Origin: an uncultured Bacteroidales bacterium
GTDB lineage: Bacteria; Bacteroidota; Bacteroidia; Bacteroidales; Paludibacteraceae
DNA length: 64,000 bases
Reading direction: 5' to 3'
Assembly: GCA_947164985.1 (NCBI GenBank)
Contig: CAMUYI010000001.1
Coordinates: 360,004-424,003 of the forward strand
Both the position numbers and the translations under genes were made by a program. Positions within the stretch are counted from its first letter, which is position 1. Each line of letters begins with the position of its first letter. A model generated the notes under the pieces. That model made no database searches. It worked only from the letters and a program-made list of their open reading frames with translations, and had not been told where the DNA came from. Below are positions 45,460 to 55,300 of this stretch, piece after piece.

Positions 45460-45478
45460 TACCAAATTTGAGATACTT

Positions 45479-46372
45479 ATGGCAACGCACGATTTAGTGA
45501 AAATATTCGATAGCTCGAAAATCCGCGTCGTTTGGGACGATGAGCAAGAGAAGTACTTCTTCTCCGTAGTTGATGTGGTTGGTGTTTTGACAGAGCAGCA
45601 AACAGCACGTAGCGCAAGTACTTATTGGGCAGTAACAAAGAAACGCCTGATTTCAGAAGGCGCAGATGAACTGATTACAAATTGTAAGCAGTTGAAATTG
45701 GTGGCATCGGACGGCAAGCGCAGAGAGACGGATGTCGCTGATTTAGAGGGAGTTCTGCGTATCATTCAGTCCATACCTTCCAAGAAAGCAGAGCCTATAA
45801 AACGTTGGCTGGCGCAGGTGGGCAATGAGCGTTTTTTGCAATTGCAGGACCCGGAACGGAGCATTGAGCAAGCCATCTTGGATTATCGCCGCTTGGGCTA
45901 TTCGGAGGCATGGATCAATCAGCGTATCAAGACTATCGAGATACGCAAAGGCCTGACCGATGAATGGAAACGGAGTGGGGTAGAGAGCGAACTGGACTAT
46001 GCTTCGTTGACCGATATCATGTATCGTGCATGGTCGGGTATGACGGCTCGTGAATACAAGAAATACAAAGGCCTGCGACAGGAGAGTCTGCGCGACAATA
46101 TGACCAATGTGGAGTTGATGCTGAATGGCTTGGCTGAGGCTGCAGCAACGGAGATCTCTCATGAGCGTAATCCGCAGGGATACGATGAGACGGCGGCTAT
46201 AGCCAACGAAGGAGGCGAAGTCGCGGATGCTGCACGTCAGAACCTGGAGCAGCGACTAGGACGCAGTGTTATCTCCAGCAGAAGAGCCGTCAATTTTACC
46301 ACCCCGCCGGATGAACTGCCTCTTCCGAAGGATCCCAACGAGGACGATGAAATCACGGACTTAGAAGCATAA
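45479..46372 (+). CDS. BRO-N / DinD-like prophage antirepressor family protein (297 aa)
   Basis: The ATG at 45479 is chosen because it follows the promoter directly; an upstream in-frame start would read through the decayed gene. Residues ~1-120 are a Bro-N domain (DSSKIRVVWDDEQEKYFFSV, SASTYWAVTKKRL, DLEGVLRIIQSIPSKKAEPI, KRWLAQVG). The second half resembles DNA-damage-inducible protein D: DIMYRAWSGMTAREYKKYKG, NMTNVELMLNGLAEAAATEI, then GYDET ... EGGEVADAARQNLEQRLGR. The family is common in prophages and mobile DNA and is thought to bind DNA or other regulators; its role in the cell is unclear. Its own promoter and terminator make it a stand-alone cassette, in keeping with acquisition. Confidence 0.85.
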   Translation: MATHDLVKIFDSSKIRVVWDDEQEKYFFSVVDVVGVLTEQQTARSASTYWAVTKKRLISEGADELITNCKQLKLVASDGKRRETDVADLEGVLRIIQSIPSKKAEPIKRWLAQVGNERFLQLQDPERSIEQAILDYRRLGYSEAWINQRIKTIEIRKGLTDEWKRSGVESELDYASLTDIMYRAWSGMTAREYKKYKGLRQESLRDNMTNVELMLNGLAEAAATEISHERNPQGYDETAAIANEGGEVADAARQNLEQRLGRSVISSRRAVNFTTPPDELPLPKDPNEDDEITDLEA

Positions 46373-46374
46373 AC

Positions 46375-46418
46375 AAATAGCCTGCAGTTTTCTACTCGCA
46401 GGCTATTTCTTTTTTTTG
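46375..46418 (+). terminator. Terminator, AAATAGCCTGCAG family, copy 2
   Basis: AAATAGCCTGCAG, loop TTTTCTACT, CGCAGGCTATTT, then CTTTTTTT. Confidence 0.9.
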
Positions 46419-46552
46419 CATTTTTGGTAATTTTTGACATAAAGTCAAGAAATCCGTTCGATCCGTCCGATCTGTGGGAGTTTCCAAAATTCGCGACAAA
46501 TTGACGAATATGTAGTAAAAATCGTCAAAAACTCTCTTTTTGTCAACTAAAG

Positions 46553-46584
46553 TTTGCGGATATAAAATATTTTTTATATCTTTG
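46553..46584 (+). promoter_or_regulatory. Promoter of RNA candidate B
   Basis: TTTG at 46553, 20 bp spacer, TATCTTTG at 46577. Confidence 0.85.
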
Positions 46585-46589
46585 CGCCC

Positions 46590-46817
46590 GATTTAATTGT
46601 TGTAGCGACAACAAAACATTGACATAGAGGCATTTGAAAACCAGTGTTTGCGGCTCTCAGAAACTTCGCAACTTTCTCTCAACTAGCGCAACAACGGATA
46701 AGTGTCTATAGATGGGATTGTTATATACATATCCCTTCTTGGCATAAGTTGTTTTAGATAGTTTCAGGAAAATTTCGAATAGTATGAGAGCGTGAAGATC
46801 ATTCTTCGCGCTTTTTT
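46590..46817 (+). ncRNA. Structured RNA candidate B (~230 nt)
   Basis: Promoter-to-terminator interval without a credible ORF. It contains GAAACTTCGCAACTTTCT (46660-46677), identical to candidate A, followed as in A by a GGGAT ... ATCCC hairpin. It ends in AGCGTGAAGA, TCAT, TCTTCGCGCT, TTTTTT, whose left arm matches the terminator of A. A boxA-like CTCTTTGACATAG (46828-46840) lies just after it. A toxin-antitoxin-like pair follows, as with A. Not assignable to a known RNA family. Confidence 0.55.
46789..46817 (+). terminator. Terminator of RNA candidate B
   Basis: AGCGTGAAGA, tetraloop TCAT, TCTTCGCGCT, then TTTTTT. Confidence 0.85.
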
Positions 46818-46898
46818 ATGTCCCGCGCTCTTTGACATAGTGTGTACTTATAGAAATGAGAGAAAATTAACATAAAAGTTGATTTTTTGCTCCAAAAA

Positions 46899-46930
46899 TT
46901 TGGTGGTTTCATAAAAAAGTTGTACCTTTG
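46899..46930 (+). promoter_or_regulatory. Promoter of the 47 kb two-gene operon
   Basis: TTTG at 46899, 20 bp spacer, TACCTTTG at 46923, 24 bp before the ATG at 46955. Confidence 0.85.
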
Positions 46931-46954
46931 CACCGTGAAACAAAATCAATTATC

Positions 46955-47443
46955 ATGGCACGCAAAGATTTACTGCTGAAATTGCTGGAGTCCGGAGATA
47001 TCGTTAGTATCTATTCTCCGCTATTCGAAGGCGAGGAGTATTCCGAGTTTGAGAAGTTCCTGTTAGCCTATATGGATAACGAGGAATATGGAGAAGACTT
47101 AGGTACTATCATGGGACGTTTGGAGACTATCAAACGGATGGGAGCGGAAGATAGATATTTCCGTTATGAAGGACGTTCGTTTGATCGAGTTCGTGCTTTA
47201 CCGGCGTATCTGGAGTCTTCAAGATTGCGTTTGTATTGTCTTTGCATCAGCAGCAAGGTGCTCATCTTGGGGAATGGTGGTGTCAAGGAGACGCAGACCT
47301 ATCAAGAGGACCCGTACCTAAACAAGTGCGTAGAGACTTTGCAGAAGATTGATTTTGAAATTCATCAACGAGAGAACCGCAAAGAGATTGTCGTTAAAGG
47401 CACTCAGTTGCACGGAACGTTAACATTCTATATCAACGATTAA
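46955..47443 (+). CDS. Hypothetical protein, possible toxin partner of downstream HTH protein (162 aa)
   Basis: The start at 46955 (MARKDLLLKLLESGD) follows the promoter; an earlier in-frame start would overlap the -7 box. It is a soluble alpha/beta protein with an acidic N-terminal half (PLFEGEEYSEFEKFLLAYMD, GRLETIKRMGAEDRYFRY) and strands RLYCLCISSKVLILGNGG and KGTQLHGTLTFYIN at the end. It is not recognised as a named family. It lies 14 bp upstream of an XRE-type regulator in the order toxin-antitoxin seen in HigBA-like systems, and the length exceeds HigB by ~60 residues. Toxin function is a positional guess. Confidence 0.6.
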   Translation: MARKDLLLKLLESGDIVSIYSPLFEGEEYSEFEKFLLAYMDNEEYGEDLGTIMGRLETIKRMGAEDRYFRYEGRSFDRVRALPAYLESSRLRLYCLCISSKVLILGNGGVKETQTYQEDPYLNKCVETLQKIDFEIHQRENRKEIVVKGTQLHGTLTFYIND

Positions 47444-47457
47444 AAAAGGAGGGCAAA

Positions 47458-47793
47458 ATGAACACAACTAATCCGATTATGGACGAGGTAAGGAGACGTT
47501 ACCTGACTCCGGAGATTCAGAAACAAGTGGATATGCAAGTGATGATTGCCAACCGCATTTATGACTTGTTGGAGCAGAAAGGCATGTCGCAGAAAGACCT
47601 GGCGCAGAAGCTTGGAAAGACAGAGACAGAAGTGAGTCGTTGGCTATGCGGAACGCATAATCTGACGATGGCGACTCTGGCGAAGATTGCCGTTGCATTA
47701 GAGGATGACATTATCACTCCGACGGTAACTAAGCGTAAGCGTAGTATTCTTCCAAAACTCTCGCTACCGAGACGCGCAGCCGCAGTGCTGTAA
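47458..47793 (+). CDS. XRE-family helix-turn-helix protein (111 aa)
   Basis: Residues ~27-85 form a lambda-repressor-type helix-turn-helix: ANRIYDLLEQKGMSQKDLAQ, KLGKTETEVSRWLCG, HNLTMATLAKIAVALEDD. Gln36-Lys37 and Ser47-Arg48 lie in the recognition region. The C-terminal ~25 residues are basic (TKRKRSILPKLSLPRRAAAV). Probably a DNA-binding autoregulator and, if the upstream gene is a toxin, its antitoxin. It is preceded by AAAAAAGGAGGGC, an unusually clear Shine-Dalgarno sequence for this window. Confidence 0.85.
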   Translation: MNTTNPIMDEVRRRYLTPEIQKQVDMQVMIANRIYDLLEQKGMSQKDLAQKLGKTETEVSRWLCGTHNLTMATLAKIAVALEDDIITPTVTKRKRSILPKLSLPRRAAAVL

Positions 47794-47818
47794 GAGACAA
47801 GGCAAACATCATTTCTAT

Positions 47819-47850
47819 AAGCAACAATTCCGAAAGGGGTTGTTGCTTTT
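47819..47850 (+). terminator. Intrinsic terminator after XRE gene
   Basis: AAGCAACAA, loop TTCCGAAAGGGG, TTGTTGCTTTT. Confidence 0.85.
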
Positions 47851-48100
47851 GTTGTACACAAATGTCAAAAAAGGAGCAAGCGCCCAACAGGGACGTCTTC
47901 GTCTCGGTCGGACTAGGCTCCCCGCCAGCCTCCCTTTTCGAAGGCAAAAGCCGATTGCCTTCTCCAGGTCGCGAGATGGTCGCGGAAATGGAAGGGGAAA
48001 AGAAAGTGCAAAAAAACTAAAACTGAAAAACATAATAACCTTGCGCCCATACGCGCGGAATAAATAAGGAATAGGATAATAACATAAAAACACATAATAC
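47851..48100. other. Gene-free spacer
   Basis: A 75-codon frame at 47840-48067 overlaps the terminator and is Arg/Lys/Gly-rich without any protein-like pattern, so it was not called. The last ~40 bp (AATAACATAAAAACAC units) match the untranslated leader of the giant adhesin gene at 49346. Confidence 0.5.
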
Positions 48101-48208
48101 ATGAAAAACTTTACACAAGTTAATCGAGCCCTTGCGGCGGAGAAAAACTTTTACTTAAACTTAAATCAGTTACCATATCGGTATGGCGTGGGGAATGTAA
48201 AGGAGTAA
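48101..48208 (+). pseudogene. Truncated duplicate of the 5' end of the 4,147 aa adhesin gene (35 codons)
   Basis: It reads MKNFTQVNRALAAEKNFYLN, LNQLP, then diverges into YRYGVGNVKE and stops. The giant adhesin at 49346 begins MKNFLQVNRASLGAKKNFYL, NLNQLP, so about 25 residues are shared, with the upstream A-rich leader (ACATAAAAACAC ... ATCATG/ATACATG) also similar. Either a broken remnant of a duplicated adhesin gene or a functional leader peptide. No signal/TM part remains. Confidence 0.75.
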
Positions 48209-48293
48209 TTGTATAGTGCGCTATTATTCAGCACTAAAAAACGAATAAAAGATCATTGACATATTGAAAAAGACTAAAAAATGTAGAAAAGTC

Positions 48294-48341
48294 TTGCATA
48301 TATCGTATTTTTGGAATGTACTTCGGCACGCCCTTATAAAT
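48294..48341. repeat. Intact copy of a repeat disrupted at the right edge of the window
   Basis: TTGCATAT, then at 48311-48341 a 31-bp block starting TTGGAATGTACTTCGGCACG and ending CTTATAAAT. The block recurs at 63920-63950 with one mismatch. Here it continues AAGGAATCCTCCGAAGGTAC, which can fold back on TGTACTTCGG as a hairpin. Confidence 0.85.
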
Positions 48342-48436
48342 AAGGAATCCTCCGAAGGTACAGTCGCACATTTGTGCGAATAACAAGGCTTTGTAGCACA
48401 AAATCCAAATAAATTTGCATTTTATTACTCAAATCC

Positions 48437-48467
48437 TTGCATATTCCAAATATTTGTTGTACCTTTG
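48437..48467 (+). promoter_or_regulatory. Promoter of the 69-aa antitoxin-like gene
   Basis: TTG at 48437, 20 bp spacer, TACCTTTG at 48460. The 32 bp at 48425-48456 recur exactly at 63891-63922. Confidence 0.85.
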
Positions 48468-48496
48468 CAGCGTCAAAGGTAACGAAAGGAAGATAA

Positions 48497-48706
48497 ATGG
48501 CAACTTATGCATTAACAATCAATGAGCGCAGTGCTAGCGGGAAGGCTCTTCTGGAATATCTGGAGGCGCTGAAGTTAGATCTGCAAATCATCCCGAAAGT
48601 GCGCTTGCGCAAAAGCAGTTACGAGCGTTCGATGGACGATATCAAGCATGGCCGCATAGAGAAATTCGCTTCTGCGGATGATATGTGCAAATCATTAGGC
48701 ATTTAG
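48497..48706 (+). CDS. Small antitoxin-like protein without adjacent toxin (69 aa)
   Basis: MATYALTINERSASGKALLE then YLEALKL at the start and the closing MDDIKHGRIEKFASADDMCK SLGI resemble small Bacteroidota proteins that precede RelE/ParE toxins: a strand-helix N-terminus, a basic middle and a helix with D-I-x-x-G-R. It has its own promoter, an AAAGGAAG ribosome-binding site and a terminator. No toxin gene follows (next ORF is 640 bp away), so it would be an orphan antitoxin or a free-standing regulator. Confidence 0.65.
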   Translation: MATYALTINERSASGKALLEYLEALKLDLQIIPKVRLRKSSYERSMDDIKHGRIEKFASADDMCKSLGI

Positions 48707-48735
48707 TCTAATTGCCTGCAATTATATATTTTTTA

Positions 48736-48772
48736 GTCTGACATGAAACGAAAGTTTTGTGTCAGATTTTTT
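48736..48772 (+). terminator. Intrinsic terminator after the 69-aa gene
   Basis: TCTGACATGAAAC, GAAA, GTTTTGTGTCAGA, then TTTTTT. Confidence 0.85.
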
Positions 48773-48909
48773 AGATAGTCTTTTTCAATATGACCCAGAA
48801 TTAAAACACAATAGAATAACATAGAAAACACGAATAACATAAAAACACGAAAATACAAGTAAGACCCAAATAAGGGTTTAGTAAGACTTTAATAAGGGTT
48901 TAGTAATTA

Positions 48910-49068
48910 TGTCGCTATGTCGCTGTTGAAATGAAAAAACAGATGGAACTTTGAAACTTTGATGAAACTTTATAAAAGGCTGAGAATAAGAGAGATAAGC
49001 GAGAAAGTTTCAAAGTGTCAAAGTTTCACGCACAAAAAAAGGAAAAGCGACAAAGCGACAAAGCGACA
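48910..49068. repeat. Long nested inverted repeat, copy 2
   Basis: Same layout as 32355-32520: outer TGTCGCTATGTCGCT (48910-48924) against AGCGACAAAGCGACAAAGCG (49046 on), inner ACTTTGAAACTTTG plus ATGAAACTTT (48948-48971) against AAAGTTTCAAAGTGTCAAAG TTTC (49004-49027). The two copies differ in unit number and loop sequence, so pairing rather than sequence is conserved. Confidence 0.85.
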
Positions 49069-49076
49069 CGACAAAA

Positions 49077-49110
49077 TGGAATGATGGAATGATGGATTGA
49101 CGGAATGATG
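49077..49110. repeat. Short tandem repeat TGGAATGA
   Basis: Three to four imperfect copies of TGGAATGA/TGGATTGA directly after the inverted repeat. Between here and 49240 nothing else was recognised. Confidence 0.75.
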
Positions 49111-49240
49111 TGGTTAGGTAGTTGGCATGGTAATATCAAACGAATAACGAACGAATATCCAACTAATAACTAACACTTGAACCTACCAGAGTCGTAAAAA
49201 AGACACAAGCTTGTATTTATATGAGCAAAAAAAGACACAA

Positions 49241-49291
49241 GCTCAAAAAAGGAACAGGCTCAAAAAAGGAACAGGCTCAAAAAAGGAACAG
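49241..49291. repeat. Three perfect 17-bp tandem repeats upstream of giant adhesin
   Basis: Unit GCTCAAAAAAGGAACAG, three times without change, preceded by a diverged unit (GAGCAAAAAAAGACACAA) and ending 54 bp before the adhesin start codon. Each unit contains AAAAAAGGA, so the array may matter for expression. No clear TTTG/TAnnTTTG promoter was found between 48772 and 49346. Confidence 0.9.
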
Positions 49292-49345
49292 GCTGAATAA
49301 ATAACATAAAAACAAAATAGAATAACATAAAAAACACAATAAATC

Positions 49346-52300
49346 ATGAAAAACTTTTTACAAGTTAATCGTGCCTCATTAGGGGCTAAGAAAAACTTTT
49401 ACCTAAACTTAAATCAATTACCGTCTAAGAACGACGGAGGTCAGAGCTGCGACGGGAACCGACAGTCAAAGGTAATGTTGCAGTCGGGTTGTAGTGCCGT
49501 AGATGTTCTGATGACGTCATATGGAGCATCCGATGAGCATCCGATGAGCACCCGATCAGCATCCGATGAAAGAAGGTGGAAGAACCGTGGATGGAAGTAT
49601 GTTGCCATGATTGTTGCCCTTCTCACCCTCTCCATCGGACAGATGTGGGGAACGGATTTTACTTTTAGCGGGGTTTATAATGGCACAGGTAATGGCACTT
49701 GGAATACAACAACATCCACTACTCCTATTGTGACTGTAAGTAAAAGCATAGGTTCTGGTCCTAAAACCATATCTTGCGTAAGTGGCAGGGGCGTGTCTTA
49801 TCCAACATTAAATGGAGCATCTGCATATATTAAATTTGCAGTTCCTGCCGGTTATCGCATAACAAATGTAAATGTAAAATGGATGTCCAATACAGACGGT
49901 CAAAAAATAATCGCAATTTTTGGACAATCTATTTCTGATATTTCCAGTAGCCTTACGACCGCAACTTATGGAGGTCATGTCGCATCTAGCGCACTAGCAA
50001 GCAAGGGAAACACTTCTTGTGACGGAGGACATGATCTTGCTATATCTGCTTCACATAATGCACGAGAAGTTATGTTGGTGCGTCAAACGGCATATAAAGA
50101 TGCTAACACTTCCGGAAATACTAAATATGCATCATTCCCATGTCGATTAGGAGGTACCAGTGGTGATTACAAAACAACAGAAGGAGCTGGTAGTTCTGCA
50201 TATATCGGAGAAGTTGTACTGACAGTTGAGTCCACAGCTCCGTCTTTTAGTGTAGATGAAAATGCAGAATTGGTACAGGACGAAGATGAGGTAACATTAA
50301 CTTCAGCCGGTACTACGATTTATTATAAGTGGAGTACGAACGCAAGTGCATATGCAGCTAATGCCGGTTCTACATTAGCCGCTGCAGCAGATGGTAGTGG
50401 TGCATCCGATCAGACAGTTACAGCCCCAAACGGAACGGGTACATACTATCTCTATGCGGTAGCAAAAGATGAAAGTAATAACTATAGTGCTGTTGTAAAA
50501 AGAAGTTATACTATTACAGCGGCAGCTGCTGGTTCTACTTGGTATGTGAAAGGTGGTTGGAATAGTTGGGGAACGACAACCAATTTGACTGGAGAGGGAA
50601 CAACACTAACCGCAACGGCTACACTTTCTGCAAATACCCAATATGCATTCAAAGTTCATAATACAAGTGGTGATTGGCATACTAATACGGGAACCATAAA
50701 GGGAAGTGTAACTAATTGGGATTTTTCAACAACAGGTGGAAGTGATAATAATTGTTATATTAGAACTTCTTGTGCAGGAACTTATACTTTTACGTATAAC
50801 ACAAGCACTAATAAATTATCTGTCGTATATCCTGAATCGCACAAAGTGTATTTTACCAAAGATGGCGCGTCTTGGAGCAAAGTATATGCTTATTGTTATA
50901 ATGATGGAACATGGAATAATGGTTGGCCGGGTGTAGAGATTACCAGTAACACAGAAGACAATTGTGGAACGGAGTACTATGCTTATACGAATGGTTATAC
51001 GTATATTATTTTTAATAACGGTTCAGGCGGTGACGGCAATCAAACTGGCAATATAACGGTTTCCGGCTACGAAGGGAAACACGCTGTTGGCGCTGCAGCA
51101 ACAGGCTGGGAAGCTTATCCGACATATACCATTTCGTATGCAGCAAATGGTGGCTCGAGTTCAATGAGTAGCCAAACAGGTATCGCATGTGGAACGGACA
51201 AAGCGACATCTTCGAATACTTTCACGGCACCGAGCGGATATCAGTTTGCCGGTTGGATAGCCAATGTAGATGTTACCGTCGGTGGTGTAAGCAAAACAGC
51301 AGGTACGGTTCTTGCTGATGGCGTAACTATTGAAAATATTAATAGCAATATTACTCTTACGGCTCAGTGGGAAGCAGTTAAATATACCGTTACTTATAAT
51401 GTCAATGGTGGAGGAAGTGTGACTCCGACAAGTGCGACACAAGCTTCAGGCGGTGCATCAGTGAACTTACCGACACCGACTTGGAGCGGATATACCTTTG
51501 AAGGTTGGTATAATGCCGGAACGAAAATCGGTGTTGGTGGTGCTTCTTATACTCCGACAGCAGATATTACCCTTTATGCACACTGGACGGATAATATCAG
51601 CGGTAAGGTATTTAGCTTTATTGATAATAACTACGGTGATAAGTTCAAAAGCTTTACCGGTTATGGCTGGGTGGCAAAAGACTCAACGGGAAGAAGTAAA
51701 ACCTTCACGAATGCATCAACAGGAGTGGAGTATAGAGTAAGTGCCGCTGGTTGGGATAAAAAAGATAATGCTATTTCGGCTCTAGCTAAGTTCCTCGGTG
51801 GAACAAGTAGCATGTCGATTGTTATTCCGACAGGAAAGATAGCTACGGTAAAAATTTCTTATAATGCTTACGGAACGGGAGATGATTACCGATTAACTGT
51901 AAATAGTACAGCACAAGCAAATCCTTCTACAAAATTAGCCGATGGAAATACCAATGCGCAAGTTATTTCCAATATGAAGGAGATAACTCTAAGCAGCCAA
52001 ACGGGTACATTGACGTTAGGAATCAGTAACACCGGTAAGAATAACTACATCGGTCGCGTATCGGCTGTTATTACCGGTTATACTGTTTCTTACGCAGCAG
52101 GTACATACGGATCAGGTTCATTGGCTTCCGGCACAAAAACCGCCGGTTCAAGTTTTACGCTTTCCAGCAGTAGTAGTGCCTTTACGCGTTCCGGCTATGT
52201 ATATGATGGATGGTCAATTAATGAGGATGGTAGTACAAAGGATTATAATTTAGGCGGCAGTTATACTACCGACGCGGCTATTACGCTTTACCCCCACTGG

Positions 52301-55300
52301 GTAGAGGCATGCTCCACTCCGGCGGCTCCGACGGATTTCACGGCGGGTAGTATCTCCGCAACAGGAGCAACGTTTACGATAACAGACGCAGCCGATGCAG
52401 CAAGTTATGATATTTATTATTCGACAGAAAGCACGGCTCCGACATCCGGAACAGATGCTACTACTACATCGACGAGTAAGACCAAGGAAGTAACCGGTTT
52501 GACGGCCGCTACAACCTATTATGCATGGGTTCGTTCGGTATGTGACGCTTCGCATAAATCCGCTTGGGTGGCATTGAATCCGGGAGGAGATACGCACACC
52601 TTTGCAACGAGTTGCGTAGCGCCAACGACGGTGAATGTAACAGCAACGGTGAATGAAGTATCCGGTTTCTGGTTCTATCCGGATGATGATGTCGTACTGA
52701 CAGCAGCGCCGACAGGAAGTCCTGCAGGCAGTCCTGTTACTTATCAATGGAAGAAGAATGGAGCAGATATAGATGGCGCAACGAGTAGCACCTATACAAT
52801 CGACGATGCTGCGGCTTCGGATGCAGGCAAATATACGTGTACTATTTCTTACGGCGCATGTTCCACAACCAGCGCAGAGTTCGAACTGAAGTGCATGCAG
52901 TTCTATCTGAAAAACTCAGGTGGCAGCGACATCAGCAATCACGCGTTGACAAAGGTGGATGCAACCCATGCAACGCTTTCGCTGAGTTTGACAGGCGGTA
53001 CAACGTATAACTTCCGCGTGACGGATGGTTGTAACAATTGGTACGGAAACTCGGATGCAACCGGTATTACGAGCAGCAACTGTTCAAACTGGATCATGCC
53101 TCATGATGCCGATTGTAAAGTTACCACCAGCAGCAAGTCGGCAACTTATACCTTCAACTTTGATTTCTCAGCAGGCTTATTAGGTTCAGAGATGAAAGTA
53201 TCTGTTGTTTATCCGGCAGGTGATCAAGCAGAAGGAAAAGTCATTTACTGGGATAATAACGTACTCAACTGGGCTTCTGCTCCGTGGTACCGTATTGGTA
53301 AAGGCACCCACAACAATAAAACACAGATGACCCTTGTGCCGGGTACAGCGAACTTGTACAAAATTACTACGGCAGAGTACAACGGCTTCGAGTACTGGCA
53401 CATTGCGAATAATGAAGGTGAGGGAACCGGAAATATCTTCTGGACGAAAGATAGTGATCCTGCAACAAATGAAGCTATTACAGCAGCGATGGGCTTTGAA
53501 GGATCACCGGTAACGGCTGACGCTGTGACGTTTACGCCGACATCAAGCCACGCTACGGGTTCCAGTTCGGACAACGATAACTGTGAATTCTATGAGTATG
53601 GTCAGCAAAACGGTATGAAGACCGACCGCGTGACGATTAGCGATTATTCGAACGGTACGATTACGGTTAATTACGTGGATACCGATGAGGAGGCGGCAAG
53701 TTTCACCAGCGGCTATGCCGACTTGGCGCACTCTGTGATCTTGACATCGATTACGGCAGTTGCAGATGAAGGATATGATGCGAGTGCTATTACAATTAAC
53801 GACGGTGCTTATAGTGCGAACTATGTAGTCACCGGCAATACGACTATTGCTGCAAGCTTTACGCTGAAGGCCTATACTATTTCCTATAATAAAGGTACTA
53901 ACGGAACCGGTTCAAAGGCCAGTGAAACCAAGACACACGGTGTAAACTTCACGTTGCCGGGCAGCACGTTCACTTATGGCGGGCACGCGCAAGACGGTTG
54001 GTCGACGAGTGACGGCGGTGCATTAGCTTATGCGCTGAGCGGTAGTTATACCACGAATGCGGCACAAGAGTTCTTCCCGCACTGGAAATGTAATACGCCG
54101 GAGATTAGTTGCTCGAGCAATACAATCACTATATCAGTGCCGACCGGTGCGACGGTTTATTACACGACGACGACCGATGGTTCGACTCCTGCTGATCCGA
54201 CAAGCAGCAGTACGGCATATAATCCGTCGTCTAAGCCGACAATCTCTGCCGACACAAAGATTAAGGCGATAGCTATTCAGAGTGGTTGCACCAATTCGGA
54301 TGTAGCGAGTGCAAGCTTGACGTATGAGGCCACAGGAACGACATATTATCTGTTTGATCCGACAAATTCTTCCGTTAGTCCTGTACACACAGGAACATTG
54401 TCGGGAGATTTTATCACAGCTAATAGTGTTGGAGACGGAACAGCTCAAACGATAGGTGGATATGAATTCTCAAAAAAATCAGTTCCAATCGGAGGCTCAA
54501 CGCTAACAGGAACTATTTCTAATCAAAAAGCTGGAGATAAATCCATAGACTACGATGTAAAGAGTACCTCTACCACATTTTATTTATATGTGAGTGGGGC
54601 AAATAATACTATCTATATGCATAAGATACGTGAAAGTGGATATACGACAGATAGTATAGTAAGCCAATCAACAGGTGCGGCTACAGGAGTGAAATTAACA
54701 TTTACTCTTAAAAGCAAAGAAAATACACGTGTTTGTTTCTCCACTGGAAGTACGAGCATTAGATGCTATCAGATTGTTGCGGTTGAAAGCGGAACAGCAC
54801 TGCCTCAAGCTTGTGAGGAAGGGTATGAACTGAATTTCGACAGAGGTCGTTACGCTTATGTTTCTTCTGGTGGCTCCAATCTGCAACAAGGTGCTATCGA
54901 TGGTTTGAGTATATGTTCTCATAACTCGTATAAGTATAAATATACTTCACAACTTGAGTTAACTAAAAATACAGCCAATACGTATATTTCATTTACTACA
55001 GGAACTTCTGCGTGTGCGGTAAAGGTTACTTTCAGTCAAGGAACACTGATTCTCAACACATCTCAAAGCACATCCGGCGGAGTTTCATTGACTTCAAATA
55101 CTGCGGCTAATTTAGCAGCATCAACGACATATTATATTGTTAATACGAATGCCTCGGATCGTGCGTATATAACAAAAATCGCTTTTGAGGAAACGGCTGC
55201 GGTAACTTACACGCTAACCAATGCTGTCAGTCCGGCGGGGTATGGAACATTAAGTCATGCAAGCGTGTCCAGTATACCGAGTGGAACAACAACCAGCAGT

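Noticed and set aside
45275..45478. Upstream extension of the BRO-N gene
   Set aside because: It would run through the TA terminator, decayed gene fragment and the promoter of the gene itself; the ATG at 45479 fits the Bro-N domain start.
47840..48067. 75-codon + strand frame
   Set aside because: Overlaps the XRE-gene terminator, has no promoter or ribosome-binding site, and a composition that looks like translated non-coding DNA.
49241..49291. CRISPR-like array
   Set aside because: The 17-bp units are directly adjacent without spacers and no cas gene is present.
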